Shown: positions 1 through 8,135 of the stretch, piece by piece | Layout of the letters: the number at the start of each line of letters is the position of its first letter | How positions within the stretch are numbered: position 1 is the first letter of the stretch | Assembly: GCF_028279465.1 (NCBI RefSeq) | Contig: NZ_JANQNS010000015.1 | Coordinates: forward strand, 620,001-684,000 | Source: Parasphingopyxis sp. | GTDB lineage: Bacteria > Pseudomonadota > Alphaproteobacteria > Sphingomonadales > Sphingomonadaceae | Reading direction: 5' to 3' | Length of the DNA stretch: 64,000 bases | Notes under the pieces: generated by a model | What the model saw: only the letters and a program-made list of their open reading frames with translations | What the model was told of the DNA's origin: nothing | The model's database searches: none | Position numbers and translations under genes: made by a program

Positions 1-930
1 CAGCTGACCCTTGCTCACCTTGCGGTCGAGAATTCGCGCGACATAAACGCCCGCTTCGCCGATCAGCCAGCGGCCGAGTTCGATGATGAAACGCGTGTCG
101 CGCAGGACTTCGTCGCGCGCGTCGAGCGCCGTGGAAAGCTGCTCGCCAATGGCTTCAACATCGAGCGGCGTGTCATTGGCCGTATAAGGAATACCGAAGC
201 CACCACCGAGATTGACGCTTTTCGGCGCTTCTCCAATGGCCTGAGCCAGTTCAGCCGCCAGCGCCAGGCTCGCCTTCTGGCTCTCGGCGATGGCATCCGC
301 ATCGAGCGACTGTGAGCCCGAATAGATGTGAAAACCTCGCCAATCCGCGCCGGACGCGATGATTTCAGTGACCAGCGCCGGCACCCGTTCCTGGTCCACG
401 CCGAACGGCTTCGCGCCGCCACCCATGCTCATCCCAGAGCCTTTCAGCTCGAAATCGGGGTTCACGCGCACTGCAAGCCGCGGAGTAATGCCCAGTTTCT
501 CGCCGATTTTCAGGGCGCGGGCGCACTCGCTCTCCGATTCCAGATTGAGCGTTGCGCCGAGCGAAATGGCGAGTTCGAGCTCCGCATCGCGTTTGCCCGG
601 GCCGGCAAAGCTCACATGCCCCATATCGGCCCCGCAATCGCGCACCCGCTCCAACTCGCCCGCCGAGGCCATGTCGAGACCATCCGTCAGCGTCATAAAA
701 TGTTTGATAACAGCAGGATGCGGGTTTGCTTTTACGGCAAAATGCAAATGTACCGCCTCGGGCATCGCAGCACGGAAGCGCTCGACCTGACGCGAGGCGA
801 TTTGTAGGTCATAGGCATAGAAAGGCGTTCGCCCCGCCGCTTCGGCAAGCGCACGCACGCCGACACCGCCGATCGTGAGTTCGCCTTTCTGCGCGGCGAA
901 GGCGGTGGGAATCGGTCCGATCGGTTTCAT
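1..930 (-). CDS. PLP-dependent decarboxylase, exosortase A system-associated (partial, C-terminus missing)
   Basis: Fold-type III (alanine-racemase-like) PLP decarboxylase of the ornithine/diaminopimelate decarboxylase superfamily. The window edge removes the C-terminus; 310 residues are visible. The PLP-lysine motif HFAVKANP is at residues 63-70 (K67). A phosphate-binding GGGFGIPY segment lies near residue 240 and a FHIYSGSQ strand near 210. The start is the ATG at 930, which overlaps the stop of the upstream acyl-CoA ligase by 4 bp (ATGA), so the two are translationally coupled. From family knowledge, this subgroup occurs next to exosortase A (XrtA/EpsH) genes together with ligase, ACP and hydrolase partners, all present here. 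The substrate is unknown; an amino acid is the obvious guess. Diaminopimelate decarboxylase itself is less likely given the neighbours. Confidence 0.85.
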   Translation of the reverse strand, partial: MKPIGPIPTAFAAQKGELTIGGVGVRALAEAAGRTPFYAYDLQIASRQVERFRAAMPEAVHLHFAVKANPHPAVIKHFMTLTDGLDMASAGELERVRDCGADMGHVSFAGPGKRDAELELAISLGATLNLESESECARALKIGEKLGITPRLAVRVNPDFELKGSGMSMGGGAKPFGVDQERVPALVTEIIASGADWRGFHIYSGSQSLDADAIAESQKASLALAAELAQAIGEAPKSVNLGGGFGIPYTANDTPLDVEAIGEQLSTALDARDEVLRDTRFIIELGRWLIGEAGVYVARILDRKVSKGQL

Positions 931-2441
931 ACGCCCCATTTCCGTTCTATTTCAGTGCGATCGAGCTTACCGTTAGGATTTCGTGGTAAGTTGTCCTGCC
1001 AGATGATATCCTGTGGCTGCATGAAATTGGGGAGTTCCGTCTTCAGATAGCGTTTCAGCGCCTCGTCGGCCGGACCGCCCTCCCCGCGCACGACGAGCCG
1101 GATTGCCTGGCCCAGTCGCGCGTCCGATACGCCAAAAGCGCAGGCTTCCGCGGTTTCGCCGCTTTCGATTGCCGCATCCTCGACCTCGCTCGGCGATATG
1201 CGATTGCCCGCGCTCTTGATCATGGCGTCATCGCGCCCGACAAAGCGCAAATAGCCCTCGGCATCGCGGATTACGGTGTCTCCCGACCATACGGCCATGC
1301 CGCCATAATCTGAGAAATCGGGCGCAGGTTTGAAACGTTGCGCTGTTCTTTCAGGATCTTGCCAATAGCCGAGGGCTACCAACGGCCCCGCATGAACCAG
1401 TTCGCCGGGCGCGTCCGGCGCGCATTCGGAGCCATCCGGCGCGACCACCATGATCTCGGCAAAGGGTATGGCGGTACCGATGCTTTCCGGCATGGCGTCG
1501 ATCAATTCTGGCGGCAAGGTGGTGGATCGGAAGGCTTCGGTGAGCCCATACATGGAATGCAGCACGGCGTCAGGAAAGGTTTGGCGCAACGCCCTGACCA
1601 GCGGCACGGGCATCTTGCCGCCACTATTCGTCAGAACCCTAAGTTTTCCGGCATTTTCCGGCGGCCATTCGATCTCCGTGAGCTGCACCCAGAGCGGCGG
1701 GACGCCGGCCAGGATTGTGACGTCATGACGCCCGACCGCCTTCGTGACGTCACGCGCCATCAGATAGTCGAACGGCACGACCGATGCGCCGGCATACCAG
1801 CTCGAAAGCAGCTGATTCTGGCCATAATCGAAGCTGAACGGGAGCACGCATAGAGTGCGGTCACTTGGGCGAACACCGAGATAATGCGCGACGCTGACGG
1901 CACCCAGCCACATATTGGCATGGCTGAGCATCACGCCCTTGGGACGGCCCGTGGAGCCCGATGTATAGAGAATGGCGGCAAGACTGTCCGGATCGCCGTC
2001 CGATGGCGGCATGATGGGGCCGTCGAGCGCCGGTTCTCCCTCTTCCACCGCCCGGCAATCACCCGGAATATCGTCCGATTTCAGCGATCCGAGGCGCGAT
2101 TTGCCGCCGATCAGCAGCTTTGCGCCGCTATCGGCGACAATATGGGCGACCTGCGCGCGTTTTAGCAGCGGATTGACCGGAACATGGACAAGCCCCGCCC
2201 GCGCCGTCGCCAGCGGCATCAGACAGGCGAGCCGGGTCTTGTTCAACCATGACGCCACGCGGTCGCCGGGCTCCAGCGCCTGCGCCGAAAGCCATGCTGC
2301 CAGTGCCCCAACGGCCTGCTCCAACCCTGCAAAATCGAGCGCGCCCTGCTTGTCGATCATTGCGACATCGCCGGACGTCCCGCATGACGGCAAGTGATCG
2401 AGCGGGCGCGGCTCAGGATCGGGACTTAAGGCTTTCGTCAT
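927..2441 (-). CDS. Acyl-CoA ligase (AMP-forming), exosortase A system-associated
   Basis: ANL-superfamily adenylating enzyme of 504 residues, predicted to activate a carboxylic acid as an acyl-AMP and transfer it to CoA or a carrier protein. The AMP-binding P-loop motif YTSGSTGRPKG is at residues 159-169. A Y-G-L-T-E motif (residues 297-301), the hinge motif around GYLRFVGRDDAMIKSAG, and a C-terminal catalytic lysine in a PRNPNGKLDR context are visible. It is divergently transcribed from the FemAB/GNAT-like gene, with about 59 bp between the two starts. It precedes and overlaps the PLP decarboxylase. The ACP encoded across the divergent promoter is a natural acceptor, but this is inferred from proximity. 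The family is recognised from exosortase A gene clusters; its real substrate is not known to me. Confidence 0.88.
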   Translation of the reverse strand: MTKALSPDPEPRPLDHLPSCGTSGDVAMIDKQGALDFAGLEQAVGALAAWLSAQALEPGDRVASWLNKTRLACLMPLATARAGLVHVPVNPLLKRAQVAHIVADSGAKLLIGGKSRLGSLKSDDIPGDCRAVEEGEPALDGPIMPPSDGDPDSLAAILYTSGSTGRPKGVMLSHANMWLGAVSVAHYLGVRPSDRTLCVLPFSFDYGQNQLLSSWYAGASVVPFDYLMARDVTKAVGRHDVTILAGVPPLWVQLTEIEWPPENAGKLRVLTNSGGKMPVPLVRALRQTFPDAVLHSMYGLTEAFRSTTLPPELIDAMPESIGTAIPFAEIMVVAPDGSECAPDAPGELVHAGPLVALGYWQDPERTAQRFKPAPDFSDYGGMAVWSGDTVIRDAEGYLRFVGRDDAMIKSAGNRISPSEVEDAAIESGETAEACAFGVSDARLGQAIRLVVRGEGGPADEALKRYLKTELPNFMQPQDIIWQDNLPRNPNGKLDRTEIERKWGV

Positions 2442-2500
2442 GGCTTCCAGCTAGATGGTGGCGTCACGCGCCGCTTCGCGGCTGTCACCGGGATAGCGTC

Positions 2501-3505
2501 ATGACCGTTAACGTAAAGCTATTCGATAGCCTGGCCGATGCGGCGGCGGATGCCGGCGACGCCTTGGCGCGCGCGCATCAATCGAAACTGTACGACCGGA
2601 TGAGCTGGTTCGAGATGACGTTGCGGCATTGCGGGAGCGCCGATGCGCAACCGCTTGTCGCCCGTGCGCGCTGCGATACGGCGGCGGCTTGGCTGTTTCT
2701 TTGGAAGACCGGCGCGCGCGATGCTGAGGCGCTGGCAAGCTGGTACACACTCGAATATGACGCCGTGCGCACAAGCGAGGACGAGCGACTGCTTGCCGCC
2801 ATCGCCGAACAGCTGAAAGGGTTTGCCACGATATCGCTGGAGCCGATCGCCGACCCCACTCCGATCTCACGAGCCTTTGAGAAAGCGGGTTGGCGGGTCT
2901 CCAAGAGCGTGGCGACCGAGAACTGGCAGCTTTCCGGACCATCCGATTTCGAGAGCTTCTGGAAGGCGCGGCCCGGAAAACTGCGCAGCACGGTGAAGCG
3001 CAAGGGCAAAAAGGCCGATCTCGACATCGTTATCCACCGCACTTTCGATGAGCAGGCCTGGGACGATTACCGCCAGGTCTATGCCGAAAGCTGGAAGCCC
3101 GAAGAAGGGTCTTGGAGCTTCATGCGCGAATTCGCGGAGACGGAAGGCGAAGCTGGCACGTTGCGGCTTGGCATTGCCTATCGGGAGGGCGTGCCCGTGG
3201 CCGCGCAATTCTGGCATGTGGAGAATGACCAGGCGACGATTTACAAACTGGCCTATTCGGAGAGCGCCAAGTCCTTTTCGCCGGGCTCGATCCTGAGCCA
3301 CGCGATGTTCCAGCACGTTATCGAACAGGATGCGCCCGATATCATCGATTATGGCACGGGTAACCAAGGCTATAAGGCGGACTGGATGGATGGCGCGCGG
3401 CCGCTCTACAGGCTCGACATGCTCAACCCTGGTCGGCCCGCAGCCTGGCCATCCTTGGCGCGCACCGTGCTCTCGGGCCTTGTCCGCCGCGCTTCGAGCG
3501 ACTAG
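2501..3505 (+). CDS. FemAB/GNAT-like acyltransferase (exosortase-cluster type)
   Basis: A 334-residue protein with the double-GNAT layout of the FemAB/BcsL (Acetyltransf_6) group. The second half has the characteristic central region with a GVPVAAQFW strand, AYSESAKSFSPGS and a closing DYGTGNQGYKADWM segment. Members are soluble cytoplasmic transferases that move an acyl or aminoacyl group to an amine. The ATG at 2501 was chosen because it follows the divergent promoter gap and begins a continuous conserved domain; the frame is open further upstream, but that part is antisense to the acyl-CoA ligase. It is followed after 32 bp by the ACP gene, so an acyl-ACP donor is plausible. A FemAB-like protein is a regular member of XrtA/PEP-CTERM loci. 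Confidence 0.75.
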   Translation: MTVNVKLFDSLADAAADAGDALARAHQSKLYDRMSWFEMTLRHCGSADAQPLVARARCDTAAAWLFLWKTGARDAEALASWYTLEYDAVRTSEDERLLAAIAEQLKGFATISLEPIADPTPISRAFEKAGWRVSKSVATENWQLSGPSDFESFWKARPGKLRSTVKRKGKKADLDIVIHRTFDEQAWDDYRQVYAESWKPEEGSWSFMREFAETEGEAGTLRLGIAYREGVPVAAQFWHVENDQATIYKLAYSESAKSFSPGSILSHAMFQHVIEQDAPDIIDYGTGNQGYKADWMDGARPLYRLDMLNPGRPAAWPSLARTVLSGLVRRASSD

Positions 3506-3537
3506 GCGGGCGCAACCATTGTGCAGGGGAGTAAGTG

Positions 3538-3810
3538 ATGGCAACCGAAGCCGCCGATAAGGTCGAGGAAACGCTGCGCGCGGCGCTTGTCGACGTTCTC
3601 GGTCTCGACGCGTCCGAGGTCGCGGGCTTTGACGGGGATACGGAGCTGTTCGGCGCGATCCCCGAACTTGATTCCATGGCAGTCGCTGGCCTGCTCACCG
3701 AAATCGAGGATCGTCTCGACATCTGGATCGAGGATGACGAGTTCGAGGCCGAAATGCTCGAAACCTTCGGTAATCTCCTCGCCTTCGCCAAGGAAAAGGC
3801 GCTGCAGTGA
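3538..3810 (+). CDS. Acyl carrier protein, exosortase A-associated
   Basis: A 90-residue acidic carrier protein. The phosphopantetheine attachment serine lies in ELDSM (S46), equivalent to the DSL motif of ACPs and PCPs. The sequence predicts the usual helical bundle with a very acidic third section. The ATG at 3538 is preceded by GGGGAG at a 6-nt spacing; an in-frame GTG three bases upstream is less likely. Its stop codon overlaps the GTG start of the next hydrolase gene (GTGA), which signals translational coupling. It probably carries an acyl or aminoacyl intermediate between the ligase across the promoter and the FemAB-like transferase. It is not the housekeeping AcpP, whose sequence around DSLD differs and which sits with fab genes. 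Confidence 0.88.
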   Translation: MATEAADKVEETLRAALVDVLGLDASEVAGFDGDTELFGAIPELDSMAVAGLLTEIEDRLDIWIEDDEFEAEMLETFGNLLAFAKEKALQ

Positions 3811-4502
3811 CGCCCCTTGCCCCGCGATTCTCGCGATACGAATCGCAGGGCGCCGAGCATCCGATGATGAGTTTCGGACCCGAGGGTGGGCCTCGGCTCC
3901 TCATCATCCCGCCGCTGTTCGAAGAACTGAACCGCACCCGCAAGCTGCTGTCCGATCTAATGCGGACACTCGCCGGTTCCGATGTTGCCACCCATCTGCC
4001 GGATTTGCCCGGGACCGGCGAGAGCGAAACACTGCTCTCCGATGTCAGCTGGAGCGATTGGCGTCATGCCGTTCGCGATGCGGCCCAAGAGGCCGACGCA
4101 ACCGCGATACTGGCAGTGCGGGGCGGATGCCTGTTGGACGATACCGTGCAGGGCATACGGCACATCCGATTCTCACCTGTGGCGGGAAAACGCCTGATCC
4201 GCGATCTCATTCGCGCGCGCAGCCTCACCGATCCCGATTTCGATGGCGACGCGCAAAAATCGGTATTCGACGAAGGGTCAACCAATCTCGGCGGCTATCC
4301 GATCGCCGCGGATATGGCCCGCGCCGTTCGCGACGCAGAACTGAAGAGCGCGGACGATACCATCACCATCCGCCTCGAGAGTGAGCATGGTGATGCCGAC
4401 GTTACGATCGAAGGGACTCCGCTCTGGCGGCGCGCCGAACCTAGCGGTTCTCCCGAACTAGCTACGCGTCTGGCCGATGCAATTGCTGACAGGATACGCT
4501 GA
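3807..4502 (+). CDS. Alpha/beta hydrolase-like protein, exosortase A system-associated hydrolase 2 type
   Basis: A 231-residue protein with an alpha/beta-hydrolase N-terminal half: a hydrophobic strand LLIIPPLFEELNRTR, then HLPDLPGTGESE. The usual nucleophile elbow G-x-S-x-G is absent; the corresponding segment reads AVRGGCLL (residues 103-110), so a classical Ser hydrolase reaction is doubtful. Translation starts at a GTG overlapping the ACP stop. The next hydrolase gene begins 2 bp after its stop. Paired hydrolases of this kind (types 1 and 2) accompany exosortase A. The sequence is somewhat short and the C-terminal lid/His region is not convincing, so it may be a structural or degenerate member. 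Assignment rests on context plus the PPLFEELNR strand. Confidence 0.72.
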   Translation: MTPLAPRFSRYESQGAEHPMMSFGPEGGPRLLIIPPLFEELNRTRKLLSDLMRTLAGSDVATHLPDLPGTGESETLLSDVSWSDWRHAVRDAAQEADATAILAVRGGCLLDDTVQGIRHIRFSPVAGKRLIRDLIRARSLTDPDFDGDAQKSVFDEGSTNLGGYPIAADMARAVRDAELKSADDTITIRLESEHGDADVTIEGTPLWRRAEPSGSPELATRLADAIADRIR

Positions 4503-4504
4503 TC

Positions 4505-5320
4505 GTGCGCGCCCAACTCACTTTCGATTGCGACGGCGAAATTTTGGCGGCTTCGTTTGATCCGGCGAATGGCCGGACGGGCGTCATCATCGTCACCGGC
4601 GGCGGGCAAACGCGTTTCGGCGCGCATCGGGGCTTTGCACAGCTTGCCGCAGCCTTGGCCGAAGCCGGATATCCGGTCATGCGCTATGACCGGCGCGGGG
4701 TCAGCGACAGTTCGGGGGACGATCCGGGGTTTGAGGCCAGTGCGCCCGATCTTGCAGCGGCGGTCGCGGCCTTCCGCGAGAAGGTACCGGCGCTCGATCA
4801 TATCGTCGGTTTCGGTCTGTGCGATGGCGCCACGACGCTTTGCCTCTACCATCGCCAATGCGGTGTGGACGCCATGATCCTCGCCAATCCCTGGGTTGTC
4901 GAGGCGGGCGCGAACGAGCCCCCGCCCGCCGCGATCAAGAGCCATTATCGCGATCAGCTGTTGAGCCTTTCGGGCTGGAAGCGCGCGCTGACCGGCGGCA
5001 TCGACTATCGCAAGGCGGTGAGCGGTGTTTTGAAGATCGCCAAACCGCGGCAGACGGCGGGTAGTTTGGGCGAACGGGTCGCGAAAGCTTTGTCCGAGTC
5101 GTCCACGCCAGCCCATATCGTGCTGGCCAAGGACGACGCGACCGCGATCGCCTTCGACGATGAATGGCGCAAAGGAGCTTTGGCGGGACTGACCGGGGAG
5201 AGCCGGTTCACGACCGATACGATCGATACCGATGCGCACAGCTTCGCGCGCGACGGCGATTTCGAACAGCTGCTGGAGAGCTGCCTCGCCACGCTTCGCC
5301 GGTTCGAGACAGCGAACTAG
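4505..5320 (+). CDS. Alpha/beta hydrolase, exosortase A system-associated hydrolase 1 type
   Basis: A 271-residue alpha/beta hydrolase. It has an oxyanion-region GGG (residues 32-34), the strand PVMRYDRRGVSDSSG (57-71) and a nucleophile elbow GLCDG at 104-108, which has cysteine where serine is normal. A Cys-nucleophile thioesterase or transferase reaction on the ACP- or CoA-bound intermediate is therefore plausible. It starts at GTG 4505, two bases after the stop of the preceding hydrolase. It ends in a TAG whose first two bases are shared with the stop of the convergent trxB gene (CTAG 5317-5320). The GxCDGA elbow is as I know it from the exosortase A-associated hydrolase 1 family; the substrate is unknown. 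Confidence 0.78.
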   Translation: MRAQLTFDCDGEILAASFDPANGRTGVIIVTGGGQTRFGAHRGFAQLAAALAEAGYPVMRYDRRGVSDSSGDDPGFEASAPDLAAAVAAFREKVPALDHIVGFGLCDGATTLCLYHRQCGVDAMILANPWVVEAGANEPPPAAIKSHYRDQLLSLSGWKRALTGGIDYRKAVSGVLKIAKPRQTAGSLGERVAKALSESSTPAHIVLAKDDATAIAFDDEWRKGALAGLTGESRFTTDTIDTDAHSFARDGDFEQLLESCLATLRRFETAN

Positions 5321-6285
5321 GCGGTTTCGAGTTCCGCTTCGAATTCGTTTTCGGCGAGGAACTTCTCGGCATCGAGCGCTGCCATGCAGCCCGTCCCGGC
5401 AGCCGTCACCGCTTGACGGTAAATCTTGTCCATCACGTCGCCACAGGCGAAGACGCCGGGCACGCTGGTACGCGTACTGCCGGTCTCGACTTTGATATAG
5501 TTATCCTCATCCAGCTCGAGATGGCCCTTGAACAGCGCCGTCGCCGGGTCGTGGCCGATCGCGATAAAGCCGCCCTCCGCAGGAATCTGGGAAATTTCGC
5601 CGGTTTTGGTGTCTTTGAGATCGATGGCGATCAGGCCTTCCGGATCACCGTCACCCACAAACTTATCCACAACCTTATCCCAAAGCACGGTGATATTGGG
5701 ATGGGCAAAGAGGCGGTCCTGCAGAACTTTCTCCGCGCGCAGCTCGTCGCGGCGGTGGATCAGGGTAACATCATCGCTGTGATTGGTCAGATAGAGCGCC
5801 TCTTCGACGGCCGTATTGCCGCCGCCGACGACCGCGATCTTCTTGCCGCGAAAGAAGAAACCGTCGCAGGTTGCGCAGGCCGAAAGGCCCTTGCCGCGCA
5901 GTCGGTCTTCGCTCTCGATGCCGAGCCAGCGCGCTTGTGCGCCCGTCGCGATCACCAGGACATCGCCGACATATTCATCGCCGCCATCGCCTCTCATCCG
6001 GAACGGCCGCTTGGACAGGTCGACCTCGACGATACTGTCCCACATCATGCGCGCGCCGCAATTTTCCGCCTGTTGCTGCATTTGCTCCATCAGCCAGGGG
6101 CCCTGGATGATGTCGGCGAATCCTGGATAGTTCTCGACCTCAGTGGTGGTCGTTAGCTGTCCGCCGGGCTCGAGGCCCTGGACGACGATCGGCTCCATCC
6201 CCGCCCGCGCCGCATAGATCGCGGCGGACAGGCCGGCAGGCCCGGATCCGAGGATAAGCATTTTGGTGCGATGCGTTTCTGCCAT
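5317..6285 (-). CDS. trxB: Thioredoxin-disulfide reductase
   Basis: A 322-residue FAD/NADPH enzyme that reduces thioredoxin in the cytoplasm. The FAD-binding GSGPAG is at residues 13-18, the redox-active CATC at C137/C140, and an NADPH-binding GGGNTAVEEA follows. A C-terminal FACGDV FAD motif is present. The length is typical for the bacterial low-Mr enzyme. The ATG at 6285 begins the canonical Lys-Met-Leu-Ile-Leu-Gly-Ser strand; the frame stays open for 19 more upstream codons without a good start. The gene is convergent with the exosortase-associated hydrolase gene and shares its stop tetranucleotide CTAG. It has no obvious operon partner and lies just downstream of tRNA-Met on the same strand. 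Confidence 0.97.
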   Translation of the reverse strand: MAETHRTKMLILGSGPAGLSAAIYAARAGMEPIVVQGLEPGGQLTTTTEVENYPGFADIIQGPWLMEQMQQQAENCGARMMWDSIVEVDLSKRPFRMRGDGGDEYVGDVLVIATGAQARWLGIESEDRLRGKGLSACATCDGFFFRGKKIAVVGGGNTAVEEALYLTNHSDDVTLIHRRDELRAEKVLQDRLFAHPNITVLWDKVVDKFVGDGDPEGLIAIDLKDTKTGEISQIPAEGGFIAIGHDPATALFKGHLELDEDNYIKVETGSTRTSVPGVFACGDVMDKIYRQAVTAAGTGCMAALDAEKFLAENEFEAELETA

Positions 6286-6386
6286 GGCTATTCCCACTCG
6301 ATGTGCAGCTCTGAGATAGGTGCCCTGCCCGGCCCCGCGCAAGCGCGCAACAGGCTGGCATTGCTTGGGCGGGGAAAAGAGAAATT

Positions 6387-6463
6387 TGGTAGCGGAGGAG
6401 GGATTTGAACCCCCGACACATGGATTATGATTCCACTGCTCTAACCAACTGAGCTACTCCGCC
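6387..6463 (-). tRNA. tRNA-Met (CAT), probably elongator
   Basis: A 77-nt cloverleaf including an encoded CCA. The acceptor stem pairs GGCGGAG with CTCCGCT (one terminal G-U). The anticodon loop is ATCATAA with anticodon CAT, and the T-loop is TTCAAAT. The normal G1-U72 pairing and the absence of the three consecutive G-C pairs in the anticodon stem argue for elongator Met rather than the initiator; tRNA-Ile2 (k2C) cannot be strictly excluded by anticodon alone. Confidence 0.95.
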
Positions 6464-6610
6464 CCGGTGCGCCAAGGCGAGCGCTGCACATGCGCGCCCG
6501 GGGCCTATAGGCACCGTGCCGAACAGGGTCAACCGATTCGATAGTGTCACGGAACTCGGATAGGATATGATGGGTTTGGAGAGCAAAGGCTGCCCGCAGG
6601 AGATACGCGA

Positions 6611-7024
6611 ATGGAACTCGAAACACCGCTGGACATGATTTGCCGGATCATCGTCCGCGCGCGCGAATGGGATGCGCAAGTCCCCTCGAACGAACCCGAT
6701 GAAGTGGATGAGGACGGCCCGATATCGACCGACGATGAATACGATGTGATGATCGACGAAAAGAATGATTCGGTCGAAGAAGAGATAGAGGCTGCGATCA
6801 ACGATCTAGCCGAGGATCAACAGGCCGAATTGCTCGCGCTCGCATGGGTTGGAAACGGCACCTATGACGCGACCGATTGGGAGGAAGCGCTTGAGGAAGC
6901 GGGCGATCCGGATAGCGATCCGGTTACCGAACAGCTGATGGATATGCCGATGCTGGCCGCCTATCTGGAGGCCGGGCTGGAAGCGTTCGATCTGAGCTGC
7001 GACGGTATCGGTCAGATCGACTGA
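6611..7024 (+). CDS. DUF3775-like acidic protein
   Basis: A 137-residue, strongly acidic protein (many Glu/Asp, especially residues 35-65) with no signal peptide or membrane segment. An N-terminal helix PLDMICRIIVRAREWDAQ and the pattern QQAELLALAWVGNGTYD resemble proteins annotated as DUF3775, whose function is unknown. The ATG has a good Shine-Dalgarno (AGGAG) 8 bases upstream. It stands alone, convergent with the 2'-5' RNA ligase-like gene (7-bp gap between the ends). Family assignment is from memory of the N-terminal motif and should be treated as tentative; that it is a real gene is well supported by codon use and RBS. Confidence 0.65.
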   Translation: MELETPLDMICRIIVRAREWDAQVPSNEPDEVDEDGPISTDDEYDVMIDEKNDSVEEEIEAAINDLAEDQQAELLALAWVGNGTYDATDWEEALEEAGDPDSDPVTEQLMDMPMLAAYLEAGLEAFDLSCDGIGQID

Positions 7025-7031
7025 TCCGGCG

Positions 7032-7547
7032 CTAGCGCGCGAACATGTGGCGTGAGAGAGACTCCCAAGGGCCGCCGCGATAATACCAGCAGGCGATTCC
7101 CGATATATCTACGGGCCGCGGTCTGAAATCCGCCGACAACTCGGCAAGCAGGCGCTTCGCTTCGGCGGGTTCGACCTTGTTCTGGATCGTGACATGCGGC
7201 CGCCAGCCTTGCTGGTCCTGCGGCGTCAACAAGCCTGAAAACGCATCGGCCAGGCCGTTTCGAATAACCGCGAGATCGGGAGAGTCGATCCGGAAGGCGA
7301 CGCCGCGGCCGAGCGACATGATGCCACTTAAGCGCGCTTTGGGCTGCGGAGCGTCACGCGTTTCCGCATCGAGCCGATGCTTGAGCTCCCCCGCGATGCT
7401 AGGCGGCAGATGATGGAACAGGGTGAGATGCGCGTCGATCACATTGCGCTCCGGCGGAAAATGCTGCCGGCGCAGGCCGTTGAAAAAGGCGAAATCGGCA
7501 TCGCCGAACAGGGCGGAGACGATAATCGGGGCGGCGGTCTCGTTCAT
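7032..7547 (-). CDS. 2'-5' RNA ligase/cyclic phosphodiesterase family protein
   Basis: A 171-residue member of the 2H phosphoesterase superfamily (LigT/ThpR). It carries the two signature H-x-T/S motifs: HLT within DAHLTLFHHLP (near residue 41) and HVT within RPHVTIQNK (near residue 121). Members hydrolyse or ligate RNA 2',3'-cyclic or 2'-5' phosphate bonds; the physiological substrate is generally unclear. The start at 7547 has a very strong Shine-Dalgarno (AGGAGG) inside the end of the upstream nucleotidyltransferase gene, and only one base separates its ATG from that gene's stop. The two are probably co-transcribed. Confidence 0.82.
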   Translation of the reverse strand: MNETAAPIIVSALFGDADFAFFNGLRRQHFPPERNVIDAHLTLFHHLPPSIAGELKHRLDAETRDAPQPKARLSGIMSLGRGVAFRIDSPDLAVIRNGLADAFSGLLTPQDQQGWRPHVTIQNKVEPAEAKRLLAELSADFRPRPVDISGIACWYYRGGPWESLSRHMFAR

Positions 7548-7548
7548 A

Positions 7549-8124
7549 TCAGCACCTCCTGCGCGGGATGGCGCGCCGATCGCCCGGTCGATCGATATCC
7601 GCGATCACGCCGGGACCGCCTTCGATCATATGCACCTCCTCTGCCATAAACGGCGCTTCTCCAGCGTCGAGCCGATTTCGGACCGTCTGCGTATCTTGGA
7701 TCAACACAGGATGGCCGGGTCCGCCGCGATGCCCGGCCCGGATCGCCAAAGCGTTGGGTTTGGTGTGGGCGGCGAGCCTGCCCGTTATTCCTGCTGGGAT
7801 ATGCGGTAGATCGCCCAGAAAGACGAAGCTCTCGCGTTCCGCATCGCGGAGCGCCTGCAATCCGCGCAACAGGCTGGCACGCCGTGTGCGGCCACTATGC
7901 AGCGCTACGGCGACGCCGAGACGATCGCTCCTGAATCGACCTAACGCAGCATGTATGAGTCTATCATCGCGGGAAATGACGACGATTACCCTGCCAACAG
8001 GCGCCGCGAGGGCGCTTTCGATAGCCCAATGCACCAAGGGTTTGCCGCGATAGATGGTGAGCAGCTTGTTGGCTGCGCCGAAACGCCGGGACTGGCCAGC
8101 CGCGAGGACAATCGCCGCACGCAT
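7549..8124 (-). CDS. MobA-like NTP transferase (nucleotidyltransferase family protein)
   Basis: A 191-residue GT-A-fold nucleotidyltransferase. The N-terminal signature LAAGQSRRFG (residues 7-16) with downstream NKLL binds the NTP. A FLGDLP segment carries the metal-binding Asp and an RAGHRGGPGHP loop follows, the pattern of MobA/MocA/CoxI-type molybdopterin cytidylyl- or guanylyltransferases. The start at 8124 (ATG before RAAIVLAAG) replaces a longer open frame that would run into the KUP gene. Molybdenum cofactor genes are not nearby, so the exact nucleotide and acceptor are unresolved. It sits 11 bp downstream of kup and directly upstream of the 2'-5' RNA ligase-like gene. Confidence 0.8.
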   Translation of the reverse strand: MRAAIVLAAGQSRRFGAANKLLTIYRGKPLVHWAIESALAAPVGRVIVVISRDDRLIHAALGRFRSDRLGVAVALHSGRTRRASLLRGLQALRDAERESFVFLGDLPHIPAGITGRLAAHTKPNALAIRAGHRGGPGHPVLIQDTQTVRNRLDAGEAPFMAEEVHMIEGGPGVIADIDRPGDRRAIPRRRC

Positions 8125-8135
8125 TACAACCGTTT

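Noticed and set aside
5164-6156. A 330-codon frame antisense to trxB and similar long antisense frames elsewhere (e.g. 17123-18322, 25624-26766, 46839-47810)
   Set aside because: Typical high-GC shadows of strongly conserved genes; their products show no motifs and start inside neighbouring genes.
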